Source of the DNA: Gordonia sp. KTR9
GTDB taxonomy: Bacteria > Actinomycetota > Actinomycetes > Mycobacteriales > Mycobacteriaceae
Assembly (NCBI RefSeq): GCF_000143885.2
Contig: NC_018581.1
Location: 1,488,001-1,552,000 of the forward strand
Reading direction: 5' to 3'
Length of the DNA stretch: 64,000 bases
Shown here: one piece after another, positions 8,598 through 17,085 of the stretch
Position numbering within the stretch: position 1 is the stretch's first letter
How the letters are laid out: each line of letters opens with the position of its first letter
Program-made: the position numbers and the translations under genes
The notes under the pieces: generated by a model
What the model saw: only the letters and a program-made list of their open reading frames with translations
Databases searched by the model: none
What the model was told of the DNA's origin: nothing

Positions 8598-10442
8598 GTG
8601 TGCACCGCGACCGAATCGAGAACCGCTGACGATCTGTCAGCGGAGGAGTCGGGAGAGCGCGTGCCGGCGTCCGGTGCCCGGCCATCCGCACTGTCCGTGC
8701 CGGCGACCATACGTCGGTTCGCGCCCCTGCTCACCGGCTTACGGTGGCGACTGGCCGTCGCCGTCATCGCGCACCTCGTGCAGGTCGGCACCACGGTGAT
8801 CACCGTCGCGCTGTTCGGCCACATCGTCGACGATGTGCTCGTGGCCGGCGACCTGAGCGCGCTCGGAACGCCGATGATGGCCTGGGTCGGGGTGTCGTTG
8901 CTCGGTGCGGTCTCGTCGTATGTCGGTGGAGTTCTCACCGGAGACGTGACCGAGACGGTTCTCCTGCGCCTCCGCGATCAGTTGTATGCGCACACCCAGC
9001 GGCTCGCACCGCATGTGCGGAGCAGGTTCGGAGGCGGGGACCTGGTGTCGCGCAACACCGGCGACGTCGAGGCGATCGACAGCCTGTTGTCGTCAGGAGT
9101 GGTGGCCGGCGTCGTCGCCGCGGTGAGCGTGATCGTGTACGGGCTCGCCGCGTTCGTGACGAACTGGCAGCTCGCACTGATCGCGGCGATCCTCGCACCG
9201 CTGCTCTGGCTGATCGCGCGACGATTCGGTGGCACGGTGAAACGTGCGTCGCGTCGGGAACGAGAGGCCGCCGGGCAGATCAGTTCGCTCGTCGCCGAGG
9301 GGATCGGCAACATGCTGGCGCTACAGGCCGACAATCAGACATCGAGTCATCGGCGCCGCGTCGGGGACCAGAGCCGACGATGGCGGGACGCCCGGATGTC
9401 GGAGTTGCGAGCGGACGCGGCGTTCGCGGAGGCGGTCACCGTCGTCGAGGTGCTGTGCATGATCGCGGTCATCGCATTCGGGGCGTGGCAGATCTCCGGC
9501 GGCGATGCGCAATTGGGCACCCTCATCGCCCTGACCGGTTATCTCGGGTACCTCTACCCGCAGATCCAGACGCTGGGTGGCCTGGCCGTCGAGGTCACCT
9601 CCGCGACCGCGAGCGCCGAACGGGTGGCCCAGGTCCTCGACGCACCGGTGGGGGCCGCCGAAGCCGGTGTGATCGAAACCCGGGTCACCGAGCCGACTCT
9701 CGCCGCGGGATGCTCAGGCTTGTCATCCAGCCCGGCGAGTCTGGTGCTGAGCGGAGTGTCTTTCACATACCCGGACAACGGATCCCGGGTCTTCGAGGAC
9801 GCCCACTTGGAGATCCGCGCGGGGGAGACCGTGGCGATCACCGGTCCCAGTGGGACGGGCAAGAGCACCCTGGCCTACCTGCTGCTGCGTCTGTACGACC
9901 CCGATGCGGGCACGATCCGGCTGAACAATAAGGACATCCGCGAGCTCGACGTGGCCGGATTGCGGGCGCACATGTCGGTGCTGCACCAGCGGCCGGCCCT
10001 CATGCGCGGCACGATCGCCGAGAACATCAGCTTCGGCTCCGGATCGGCCACGCGGGCCGACATCGCCGCCGCGGCGCGGACCGCGGGTGCGGCCGACTTC
10101 ATCGCGAGGATGAGCGGTGGCCTCGACGCCGAGGTCGTCGAACGCGGAGAGAACCTGTCCGGCGGTCAGCGACAACGGATCGCGCTGGCTCGCACGGTCC
10201 TCCGGAACCGGCCGCTGCTCGTCCTCGACGAACCGACCACGGGCCTCGACGACGACACCGTGGACGAGATCCTCGAAACCCTTGCAGGGGTCGCGTCCAC
10301 CCGGACGACGCTTCTCATCACCCACGACCGTCGGGTGCTCGAACTCGCCGACCGGCGAGTCGAGCTGCGCGACGGACGTTTCACCGATGTCGGACCGACC
10401 CGGATCGACGGGCTCGAGAGCTATCGCAGCGCGCGCTCGTAG
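8598..10442 (+). CDS. ABC exporter, fused membrane and ATPase domains (half-transporter)
   Basis: The 614-residue protein carries an exporter-type membrane domain (about residues 45-330, six helices) and an ATPase domain (about 390-600). Walker A reads GPSGTGKST, the signature LSGGQRQ, and Walker B LLVLDEPT with a catalytic Glu, so it should hydrolyse ATP as a homodimer. Substrate is unknown; the family exports lipids, drugs or peptides. GAGGAGCGAGGAGAG precedes the GTG start. Its 3' end overlaps the end of the convergent antigen-85-like gene by 22 bases, so the two are on opposite strands with no room for a terminator. The two exporter halves at 11,464-15,130 are on the other strand and look like a separate pair. 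Confidence 0.85.
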   Translation: MCTATESRTADDLSAEESGERVPASGARPSALSVPATIRRFAPLLTGLRWRLAVAVIAHLVQVGTTVITVALFGHIVDDVLVAGDLSALGTPMMAWVGVSLLGAVSSYVGGVLTGDVTETVLLRLRDQLYAHTQRLAPHVRSRFGGGDLVSRNTGDVEAIDSLLSSGVVAGVVAAVSVIVYGLAAFVTNWQLALIAAILAPLLWLIARRFGGTVKRASRREREAAGQISSLVAEGIGNMLALQADNQTSSHRRRVGDQSRRWRDARMSELRADAAFAEAVTVVEVLCMIAVIAFGAWQISGGDAQLGTLIALTGYLGYLYPQIQTLGGLAVEVTSATASAERVAQVLDAPVGAAEAGVIETRVTEPTLAAGCSGLSSSPASLVLSGVSFTYPDNGSRVFEDAHLEIRAGETVAITGPSGTGKSTLAYLLLRLYDPDAGTIRLNNKDIRELDVAGLRAHMSVLHQRPALMRGTIAENISFGSGSATRADIAAAARTAGAADFIARMSGGLDAEVVERGENLSGGQRQRIALARTVLRNRPLLVLDEPTTGLDDDTVDEILETLAGVASTRTTLLITHDRRVLELADRRVELRDGRFTDVGPTRIDGLESYRSARS

Positions 10443-11401
10443 AACGGCCACGAACGGTGCAACTGGTCCTGCCAGTAGAGCCATGAGTGGGTCCCGGCCG
10501 GCGGGAGGTCCACGGTCGCCGGGATGTTCAGCTGACCGAGACGATTGAGAAGCTGGACGGTGCACCCCAGCGTGGCACCCTCGATCACACCACCGACGAC
10601 GATCTGGTCGGCCAGGGTGTCGAGGTCCTTCACGTAGCGCGGATTGTCGTACTGTCCGGGCAGGCCACCGGCGTTGCTGATGTAGAGGTTCTGGCCACGC
10701 AGTTTGGCGGCGTTGACCACGGGATCGTGGGCGCGCCAGCCGGCGCCGCCGTAGGGACCCCACATGTTCGTGGCGTCGCCGTCGCCGCGAACCTCCACGA
10801 CGAGGCGGATGTACTCCTGTCCGAACGGATCGGACGTCGTCGGACAGCCGCTGTAGGAGCCGACGGCCTCGTAGAGATCAGGGTGTTCGATGGCGAGATT
10901 GAGCACCGACGTCGCCGACGACGAGATCCCGCCGATGGCATTGCGGCCGGAGGTGTTGTAGGTGGCATCGACGACCGAGGGCAACTCCTTGCCCAGGAAG
11001 GTCGACCACTTGTGCACGCCGAGAACCGGGTCGCGCTTCTGCCAGTCGGTGTAGTAGCTGTACTGGCCGGCATTCGGGATCACCACGTAGAGGTTCTTGT
11101 TGCGGGTGAACTCGACGATGTCTGTCTTCTCCAGCCAGTTGGCCCGGTCCTCGCCACCGCCTGCACCGTTGAGCAGGTAGAGCACCCCGCGGGGCTTGGA
11201 CTCGTCGGCCGGCTTGATCACCGTGAGCGGGACGTCGCGGTTCATGGCGTCGGAGTGCACCACGATGTCGGTGACACGGCCGGGCGAGCCGGCGTCGACC
11301 AGTCGTGGTGCCGCGCTCGCCCCGCCGGTCAGCGGGGCGACGAGCGAGACGCTGACGGCGATCACCGCGGCCATCCCGAGCCTGCGCAAACTGCTGTACA
11401 C
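10421..11401 (-). CDS. antigen-85-like secreted mycolyltransferase/esterase
   Basis: This 326-residue alpha/beta hydrolase has a Sec signal peptide ending near GASA-APRLVD. The body shows antigen-85/Fbp family marks: SDAMNRDVPLTVI near the N-terminus, nucleophile Ser160 in GGISSSATS, and catalytic His305 in GTHSWLYW. Antigen 85 enzymes transfer mycolic acids to trehalose and arabinogalactan, and Corynebacterium relatives also acylate small proteins. A GTG at 11401 preceded by AGGAGG is chosen over an upstream ATG that would add 22 non-signal residues. It follows the ABC exporter half by 62 bases on the same strand, so an ABC-ABC-mycolyltransferase operon is likely. The real acceptor (sugar, lipid or protein) is unknown. 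Confidence 0.82.
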   Translation of the reverse strand: MYSSLRRLGMAAVIAVSVSLVAPLTGGASAAPRLVDAGSPGRVTDIVVHSDAMNRDVPLTVIKPADESKPRGVLYLLNGAGGGEDRANWLEKTDIVEFTRNKNLYVVIPNAGQYSYYTDWQKRDPVLGVHKWSTFLGKELPSVVDATYNTSGRNAIGGISSSATSVLNLAIEHPDLYEAVGSYSGCPTTSDPFGQEYIRLVVEVRGDGDATNMWGPYGGAGWRAHDPVVNAAKLRGQNLYISNAGGLPGQYDNPRYVKDLDTLADQIVVGGVIEGATLGCTVQLLNRLGQLNIPATVDLPPAGTHSWLYWQDQLHRSWPFYERALR

Positions 11402-11463
11402 GTTTCCTCCTGATCGGGAGACGACGGACCGGTGATCCGACCCGCGCTGGCTCCTGCCTTCTG

Positions 11464-13374
11464 TCACGGGTTCGACCCCGTGTCCGGACCGTTCGGACTG
11501 CTGCCGTCCGCACCCTCGTCGTCCCGGGTCGCGTCACCCGGACCGCCGTCCGGCGCGAGTCCGCACCGCCGGGCATAGATCCCGCCCGCGGCGATCAGCT
11601 CCTGGTGGGTCCCTGCCTCGGCAATCACCCTATCGTCGAGCACCACGATCGTGTCGGCCAGCGCTGCGGTGGCCATGCGGTGGGTGATCAGCAAGGTGGT
11701 GGTCCCGGCGCGCAGCCGGTGCAGGGCGCGTTGGACGAGCAGTTCGGTACGAGGGTCGGCGGCACTCGTGGCCTCGTCGAGGATCAGGATCCTGGGCGAC
11801 GCCGCGATCGCTCGCGCCACGGTGACCAGCTGTTTCTCGCCGGCACTGAGGTTCTCGGATTCCTGGCCGATGACGGTGTCGATGCCGTTCGGCAGCGCGG
11901 CGACGATCTGCGCCACGTGGCTGTCGTCGAGCGCGGTGTCCACCGCCTGGCCGTCGTCGATGCCGAAAGCGATGTTCTCGCGGACGGTACCGGTGAACAG
12001 CCAGGGCTCCTGGGTGACGACGGCCATGTCGGCTCGTACCTGTTGCGGCCCGAGTTCGGCGAGGTCGACGCCGTCGATGGTGATAGATCCGTGGCTGGGT
12101 ATGTAGAACGCCTGCAGGAGGTTGGTGAGGGTGGTCTTGCCCGACCCGGTGGTCCCGACCACGGCGGTGGTCGTGCCGGGTGCCATCCGGAAGCTCACCG
12201 AGTCGAGGACGGGGTTGTCCTCCTCGTAGGCGAAACCCACGTCGTCGAAGACGACTTCGGGTGGGAGTTGATGGCGCCCGGACGAGGTGGGCACGGGCAC
12301 GCCGGTGTCCACACCGGCGTCTTCGGGGGCCTCGAGCACCTCGCGGACCTTGCTCGCCGACACCGTTCCGGACTGCACCTTGGTGACGAAGCCGGCGAGT
12401 TCGCGGACCGCGCTCGTCAGCTGCTGCGCGAACACCACCACGACCTGGGCCGCGCCCAGACTCAGGTGCCGGTCGACCACCATGATTCCGCCGAGGACCG
12501 CGAGCACCAGGAACACCAGGGCGTTAACCGCGGTCAGCACCGACGGCAACGAACCGCCGATCCACTGGGCAGAACGGATGGAGGAGAAGAGTCGGCCGTT
12601 CAGGTCGTCGAACCGGCGTGCCGCGGTCGCTTCGGCGTTGTACGCCTGCAGCATGCGGCGCGCGCTGAGCTCCTCTTCGATGTGACCCGTCAACGCGGCC
12701 GTGGTCGTCCACCGGGCCTCGAGGTGCGGCCGGGCCCGGCGGGCGAGCAGGACCGCGGCCAGCGCCGACACCGGTGCCGCGACGAGGGCGACGCAGGCCA
12801 GAACAGGTGAGATGACGAACAGCACGGCGGTGACGACGACGAGCGTCAGGGCGTTCGTCGGGACGGTCACCAGCACCGGCGCGATCACGGTTGCCGCGTT
12901 GTCGGTGTGGGCGGTCAGTTTGCTGACCAGCGAGCCGCGTTTGGTGTTCTCGAAATAGCGCAGCGGTAGTCGGTGGATCTTGTCCTCGATGCGCGCGCGG
13001 AGTCCGGCCACCGACCGCTGCACGGCGACGGTCAGCAGCTGGCCCTGGGCGAGACCGAAGGCCGCCGCGGCCACGAAGACCCCGACCTGGACGGCCAGCA
13101 GGGTCCAGAGCAGTCCCCAGTTCATCGTCGCGTCGCCGACGGTGCCATCGACGATGACGTTGGTGATCGCCCCGAACAGGATCGGCGCGACCACACCCGC
13201 GACGGCAGCCAGGATGGCGAAGAGGGAGATGGCAGCACCACGACCCCTGCTCAGGTCGAGCTGCCGGATGATCCAGCGCAGCGACCCGTCCCGGCCGGCG
13301 GGCTTCTGCGCACCGGTGCGCGTCCGACCCCTGGCGGGTGCGACGGCCCGTGCCTGCGACCGCTGGTCAAGCAT
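11464..13374 (-). CDS. ABC exporter half, probable partner of the upstream half
   Basis: The 636-residue protein has a membrane domain (about residues 35-330) and an ATPase domain (about 370-600) with Walker A GTTGSGKTT and Walker B ILILDEATS. Its signature loop reads LSAGEKQ instead of LSGGQ. Altered signature loops are typical of one half of heterodimeric exporters. Its start overlaps the end of the preceding half by 8 bases, indicating coupled synthesis. I compare the pair with Rv1273c/Rv1272c of M. tuberculosis (from memory). Substrate unknown; its position between four mini-peptide genes and a mycolyltransferase makes a peptide or lipid cargo worth testing. Confidence 0.85.
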   Translation of the reverse strand: MLDQRSQARAVAPARGRTRTGAQKPAGRDGSLRWIIRQLDLSRGRGAAISLFAILAAVAGVVAPILFGAITNVIVDGTVGDATMNWGLLWTLLAVQVGVFVAAAAFGLAQGQLLTVAVQRSVAGLRARIEDKIHRLPLRYFENTKRGSLVSKLTAHTDNAATVIAPVLVTVPTNALTLVVVTAVLFVISPVLACVALVAAPVSALAAVLLARRARPHLEARWTTTAALTGHIEEELSARRMLQAYNAEATAARRFDDLNGRLFSSIRSAQWIGGSLPSVLTAVNALVFLVLAVLGGIMVVDRHLSLGAAQVVVVFAQQLTSAVRELAGFVTKVQSGTVSASKVREVLEAPEDAGVDTGVPVPTSSGRHQLPPEVVFDDVGFAYEEDNPVLDSVSFRMAPGTTTAVVGTTGSGKTTLTNLLQAFYIPSHGSITIDGVDLAELGPQQVRADMAVVTQEPWLFTGTVRENIAFGIDDGQAVDTALDDSHVAQIVAALPNGIDTVIGQESENLSAGEKQLVTVARAIAASPRILILDEATSAADPRTELLVQRALHRLRAGTTTLLITHRMATAALADTIVVLDDRVIAEAGTHQELIAAGGIYARRCGLAPDGGPGDATRDDEGADGSSPNGPDTGSNP

Positions 13375-15130
13375 TGGTCACCGCCTGTGCGTAGGCGATC
13401 TCGCGATAGATCTCACTCCGCTCCCGCAACAGGGCGTCGTTGCCGATGTCGACGATCCGTCCGGCGTCGAGGACGGCGATGACGTCCGCGCGCCGCACCG
13501 ACGACACCCGCTGAGCGGCGAGCAGGACCGTCGCGGCCGGATCGGCCCTGCGCAGGCGGTCGATGATCGTGGCCTCGGTGTCGACGTCGAGGGCGCTGAA
13601 GGGGTCGTCGAGGACGTACAGCGACGGGCGGCGGAGCACCGCGCGGGCCAGCGCGAGTCGCTGGCGCTGACCGCCGGAGAAGTTGCGGCCCTCTTGAGCC
13701 ACGGTGGCCTCGAGAGCACCGGGGCGCGTCGAGACGAAGTCGGCGGCCGCGGCAACCTCGAGGGCGGACCACAGTTCCGCGTCGGTCGCGTCGGGGCGCG
13801 CGATCCGCAGGTTGTCCGCGATCGTCCCGGTGATGAGCTCGGCGCCCTGCCCCACGAAGGCGCTGCGTGCCCGAACCCATGCGGGCGCAAGGCCGGTCAC
13901 GTCGTCGTCACCCCAGCGGAGGAATCCCGACGTCGGGTCGGCGAACCGCAGGGGGAGGGACAGCAGCGTCGACTTGCCGCTGCCGGTTCCGCCGAGGATT
14001 CCGGTGACCGTGCCGGGTGCGCAGAAGAGGGACACCTGGTCGACGGTGGGGGCCTCGGCACCCGGGTAGGAGACGGACACCGCGTCGAAGACGATCGCGG
14101 GCGGCGTCGACGCCCCGCCGGTCTCGGGGTCGCCGGGGTCGAGGGATTCGGTGTCGAGCACCTCGGTGATGCGTCCCGCGCTGGTCACGGCGCGCGGGAT
14201 GACCCCGGCGATCATGGTCAGCAACGACACCGCCAGCAGGATCTGCGCGAGGTAGCCGACGGTTGCCGTGATCTGGCCGATCTGCATCTGCCCGCGGTCG
14301 ACGAAGACCGCACCCAATGCGGTCACCGCGACCACGGCAAGGTTCGACACGACGGTGACCGTGGGGAGCATCAGGACCTGCAGACGACCCAGACGCAGGG
14401 CCACGTGGGTGAGTTCGTCGTTCTCCACCGCGAACCGGTCCCGCTCGCGGTCCTCGCGCCGGAAGGTCCGGATGATCGCGATCCCGCGCAACTGCTCACG
14501 CAGCACCCTGTTCACGACGTCCAGGCGACGCTGCAGCTGGGCCGCCCACGGCACCAGGCGCCGGACGAGGACGGCGACCAGCACGACCAGCACCGCCCCC
14601 GCGACCACGAGCACCGGAGCCATGCGCCACCCCTGCGCCAGCGACAGCACCAGGGCGCCGAACAGCATCAGCGGTGCGGTGACCACGACGGTGAGACTGA
14701 TGAAGACGAACCCCTGGATCTGACCGACGTCTCCGGTGGAACGCGTCAGCAGGCTCGACAGGCCGATGGAGTGGACCTGCGGGTCGCTGAAGGCACTGAT
14801 CCGGCTGTGCAGGCGGACGCGGAGGTCGCGCGCGGAGGTCGCCGAGATGTGGGACGCGAGGAAAGTGGCGCCGATCGACACCACCAGGTTGACGACGGCC
14901 ACCACGACCATGAGGATGCCGACGCGTTTGATCGTCGCCACGTCGCCGCGCAGGATCCCGTCGTCGATGATCGCGGCGTTGAGTGCCGGCTGGGCGAGTG
15001 TGGTGAACACCGACGCGAGCTGGAAGACGAGGAAGCCGACACAGGCCCAGCGGGTTGTCCGGAGGGCGTCGAACAGGAGCGCGAGCAACGCGCGTACCTC
15101 ATCCTTGCTCAGTGAGCGGGTGACGGGCAT
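13367..15130 (-). CDS. ABC exporter half with degenerate Walker B
   Basis: The 587-residue protein has a membrane domain (about 20-320) and an ATPase domain with Walker A GGTGSGKST, a normal signature FSGGQRQ and Walker B LYVLDDPFS. The usual catalytic Glu is Asp here, the hallmark of the degenerate ATP site in heterodimeric exporters. In such a dimer that site is completed by the altered signature loop of the partner, exactly what the next gene shows. There is no N-terminal C39 peptidase domain, so it is not a bacteriocin-processing exporter. It is the first gene of the ABC-ABC-mycolyltransferase set; the peptide gene at 15,499 is separated from it by a terminator. Confidence 0.86.
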   Translation of the reverse strand: MPVTRSLSKDEVRALLALLFDALRTTRWACVGFLVFQLASVFTTLAQPALNAAIIDDGILRGDVATIKRVGILMVVVAVVNLVVSIGATFLASHISATSARDLRVRLHSRISAFSDPQVHSIGLSSLLTRSTGDVGQIQGFVFISLTVVVTAPLMLFGALVLSLAQGWRMAPVLVVAGAVLVVLVAVLVRRLVPWAAQLQRRLDVVNRVLREQLRGIAIIRTFRREDRERDRFAVENDELTHVALRLGRLQVLMLPTVTVVSNLAVVAVTALGAVFVDRGQMQIGQITATVGYLAQILLAVSLLTMIAGVIPRAVTSAGRITEVLDTESLDPGDPETGGASTPPAIVFDAVSVSYPGAEAPTVDQVSLFCAPGTVTGILGGTGSGKSTLLSLPLRFADPTSGFLRWGDDDVTGLAPAWVRARSAFVGQGAELITGTIADNLRIARPDATDAELWSALEVAAAADFVSTRPGALEATVAQEGRNFSGGQRQRLALARAVLRRPSLYVLDDPFSALDVDTEATIIDRLRRADPAATVLLAAQRVSSVRRADVIAVLDAGRIVDIGNDALLRERSEIYREIAYAQAVTNA

Positions 15131-15355
15131 CTGGTGAGGCTACTCCGGGTCGTGGTGACGCTGGCGTACCGCGCGAAGGGGGATTGCGCCCCGACGTCCG
15201 GCTTCGGGGGACGCGGTCGTGAGTGTTCCGAAGTCTACATGCGACCGTTTCGCCCGGGACCGCACCGGATTTCCCGGTGGCCGATTCCTCCGCTGATCGT
15301 CAATGGTGAATGAAGAACACTTAAATGCGTCGACTCATCCGCGAGATCGGGACCG

Positions 15356-15390
15356 ACAAAAACCGCCCCGGGCCGGAGCTCGGGGCGGTT
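15356..15390 (-). terminator. leftward terminator after mini-peptide A
   Basis: A perfect 10-bp stem (AACCGCCCCG / CGGGGCGGTT, 15361-15370 with 15381-15390) is followed on the minus strand by a short T run. It ends the transcript of the small gene at 15,499 before the ABC genes. Confidence 0.75.
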
Positions 15391-15406
15391 CGTCTCGGAT
15401 CGAGAT

Positions 15407-15499
15407 CTACACGGGAGCTTCTTCGGAACCCGATTCGATCGAACCCGTGACCAATTCGACGATTGCGTCGGTGATTGCGCCCTGGATGATGTCGGCCAT
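15407..15499 (-). CDS. mini-peptide A, 30-residue acidic amphipathic peptide
   Basis: The peptide is 30 residues with no Lys or Arg and a net charge near -6. The first half is hydrophobic and could form an amphipathic helix (MADIIQGAITDAIVELV), followed by TGS at residues 18-20 and an acidic Ser/Gly tail (ESGSEEAPV). AAGGAG stands five bases before the ATG. No signal peptide is present. It is one of four related genes on this strand, and has its own downstream terminator. I infer a small secreted or membrane-associated peptide, possibly a PorA/PorH-like mycolated pore peptide; a signalling or bacteriocin role cannot be excluded. No modification enzyme is nearby. Confidence 0.62.
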   Translation of the reverse strand: MADIIQGAITDAIVELVTGSIESGSEEAPV

Positions 15500-15680
15500 G
15501 TGATCTCCTTCGTCGATGATGGACTGCCGGACGTGGGCGTCGATCGCATGCGAACGACGATCACGACGCAGACAATACGATATTCGATAATGCGGCGGTC
15601 AACAGGACGTAGATTTTCCGTGAACACACAATGGAGAATTCGTTGACCATGTGTGCGTCAGGAGTCACAGCACGACGATG

Positions 15681-15719
15681 CAAGGCGGCCCCCGCGGATA
15701 GACCGCGGGGGCCGCCTTG
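15681..15719 (-). terminator. very strong hairpin between mini-peptides B and A
   Basis: A 17-bp perfect stem (core AAGGCGGCCCCCGCGG, 15681-15697 with 15703-15719) and a 5-base loop lies just after the peptide B stop codon on the minus strand. It should separate the transcript of peptides D-C-B from that of peptide A. Confidence 0.78.
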
Positions 15720-15730
15720 TCGGCTTGCCA

Positions 15731-15823
15731 CTAGGACGTGGCGGGAGCCGCGTCCTCTTCCAGCGAGCCGCTGAAGACGTCCTTGAAAAGCTCGTTGAGG
15801 TTGATCTCGATCCCGGTGGCCAT
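15731..15823 (-). CDS. mini-peptide B, 30-residue acidic amphipathic peptide
   Basis: The peptide is 30 residues with net charge about -5. Residues 5-17 (IEINLNELFKDVF) can form an amphipathic helix, followed by SGS at 18-20, exactly the position of TGS in peptide A, and an acidic Ala/Pro/Ser tail. AAGGAG lies seven bases before the ATG. It has no signal peptide. A long perfect hairpin follows the stop codon. Same family as A, C and D; role inferred only. Confidence 0.62.
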   Translation of the reverse strand: MATGIEINLNELFKDVFSGSLEEDAAPATS

Positions 15824-15878
15824 CTGGGTTCTCCTTGGAATGTGCTGGTGTGGAGGTGGGTGACGAGTAGCGACTAGG

Positions 15879-15974
15879 TCAGTCGATCTCGACAGGTTCG
15901 CCGTAGTTGTCGTCGGAGCCGCTGAACAGCGCCGCGATTGCTTCTTCGATGCTGCCGCCGTAAATCTCGCCCAT
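15879..15974 (-). CDS. mini-peptide C, 31-residue acidic amphipathic peptide
   Basis: Two ATG codons are adjacent. The second (15974) gives the better Shine-Dalgarno spacing (AGGAG plus six bases) and aligns SGS at residues 18-20 with peptides A and B, so it is chosen. The sequence runs GEIYGGSIEEAIAALF, SGS, then an acidic tail with DDNYGEPVEID. Net charge is about -7 to -8 and there is no Lys or Arg. It lies between peptides B and D without an obvious terminator on either side, so D-C-B may be one transcript. Confidence 0.62.
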   Translation of the reverse strand: MGEIYGGSIEEAIAALFSGSDDNYGEPVEID

Positions 15975-16082
15975 CATGTTCTCCTAGGTGTTGATCGGTG
16001 TCCGGAAACTATCGGCCGGAAGAAAGTCTGCGCATGTCACGCTCGGAAGCGATCGATGGCGGTGAGAATCGCTGTGTGCGTC

Positions 16083-16184
16083 TTATTCCGCAGCGTACGA
16101 GCCGAAGCCGTCGTCGCCATCGGAATCGGTGACGATTTCCTCGAGGTACAGGCGAATCCACGAAATGCTGATCGCGTCGGACAT
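16083..16184 (-). CDS. mini-peptide D, 33-residue acidic amphipathic peptide
   Basis: The most divergent of the four, 33 residues: a hydrophobic aromatic half (AISISWIRLYLEEIV), then TDS at 19-21 in place of the SGS of its neighbours, and an Asp/Gly-rich tail (DGDDGFGSYAAE). AGGAG lies six bases before the ATG. It is the promoter-proximal gene of the array. Its upstream 200 bases are shared with the divergent GNAT-like gene. Confidence 0.6.
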   Translation of the reverse strand: MSDAISISWIRLYLEEIVTDSDGDDGFGSYAAE

Positions 16185-16386
16185 GCGAATCTCCTAATGG
16201 GTGTCGACGATCTCATTGTCTAGCACGGTCGTTCCGTCGCGAAGACGGCAACGCAGCTGACGATACCGGACAATTCCCGGGCTGTCCTGACCAGAGTCGG
16301 TTGAATTCTGTGTGAACTCATTCCGTCCGCATATCCGGGGCCGGGCCCGCGAAACGACACCCGGCGGTTGGCCGTCGGCATCGGAA

Positions 16387-17028
16387 ATGTGCTGGTATGA
16401 ACCGGTGACGCAACGCCTGGAAGCTGCCGGCACGACGACTCGGCAGCTCGTCGAATCCGACCGGGAGGCAGCCCTCGACCTGCTCGAGGACGGTCTGCGT
16501 GAGGTGCCGGTCTACCGGTGGCTCATCGGCGACGATGCCCCGCCGGAGGCCTACCGCTGGTACGGGGAGATCCTCTTCATCGAGTACCTCCACGGGCTGC
16601 ACGGGGTGTTCGACTCCGACGGTGACCTGATCGCGCTGATCGCCGTGTCGGCCACCGACGATGAGGCCGGGCGGATCGACGACGATCTCAAGGAACGCAC
16701 CAAGCGTCAGGTGAAGGCGATCGACGGCTTCATCAACCGCTTCACCGAATTGCAGCGGAAGTCCGAGGACGCGCAGGTGGCCGAGAATCCGATCCGGGTG
16801 ATCTTCGCGCTCGTCCGGCCCGATCATCGCCGAGGCGGCACCCTCGCCGGGCTGGTCGATCCGGTCATCGAGCGCGGTCGGCGGGAACGGTTGCCGGTGA
16901 CGGCGAGCACGAGCGATCCGCAGCTGTCGGAACTGTACGCGCGCAAGTGGAATGCGTTGGTGCGCGCGCAGTTCACCCTGACCGGCGGGCCGACGGTGTG
17001 GGTCCAGCGCGTCGATCCGCCTGCCTGA
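16387..17028 (+). CDS. GNAT-like acetyltransferase of unknown substrate
   Basis: About 213 residues with the acetyl-CoA loop VRPDHRRGGTLAGLVDPVIERG and the following beta strand LPVTASTSDPQLSELYARK, which fit the GNAT fold. The N-terminal half (TTRQLVESDREAALDLLEDGL, then YRWL and YGEILFIEYLHG) resembles the family but gives no substrate. The ATG at 16387 is used; the GTG at 16405 (TQRLEAAG) is an equally good start, and neither has a strong ribosome-binding site. It is divergent from the mini-peptide genes and shares their upstream region, so joint regulation is possible. A bidirectional hairpin at 17041-17073 ends it. Confidence 0.7.
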   Translation: MCWYEPVTQRLEAAGTTTRQLVESDREAALDLLEDGLREVPVYRWLIGDDAPPEAYRWYGEILFIEYLHGLHGVFDSDGDLIALIAVSATDDEAGRIDDDLKERTKRQVKAIDGFINRFTELQRKSEDAQVAENPIRVIFALVRPDHRRGGTLAGLVDPVIERGRRERLPVTASTSDPQLSELYARKWNALVRAQFTLTGGPTVWVQRVDPPA

Positions 17029-17040
17029 GCGAGAACGAGC

Positions 17041-17073
17041 CGAGCCCCTGCCGCGGGGTGCGACAGGGGCTCG
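17041..17073 (+). terminator. hairpin between the GNAT gene and a convergent small gene
   Basis: CGAGCCCCTG at 17041-17050 pairs with CAGGGGCTCG at 17064-17073 around a 13-base loop, 12 bases after the GNAT stop codon and 12 bases beyond the stop of the convergent small gene. It can serve both directions. Confidence 0.65.
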
Positions 17074-17085
17074 TGGTCGGGCGGG

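Noticed and set aside
11464..15130. IrtAB-type siderophore importer
   Set aside because: There is no siderophore-interacting domain or flavin motif in either half, and no iron-box sequence was recognised.
15407..16184. Leaderless bacteriocins or RiPP precursors
   Set aside because: The peptides are strongly acidic and have no modification enzyme or C39 protease nearby. Leaderless bacteriocins are usually cationic. Kept only as an alternative.
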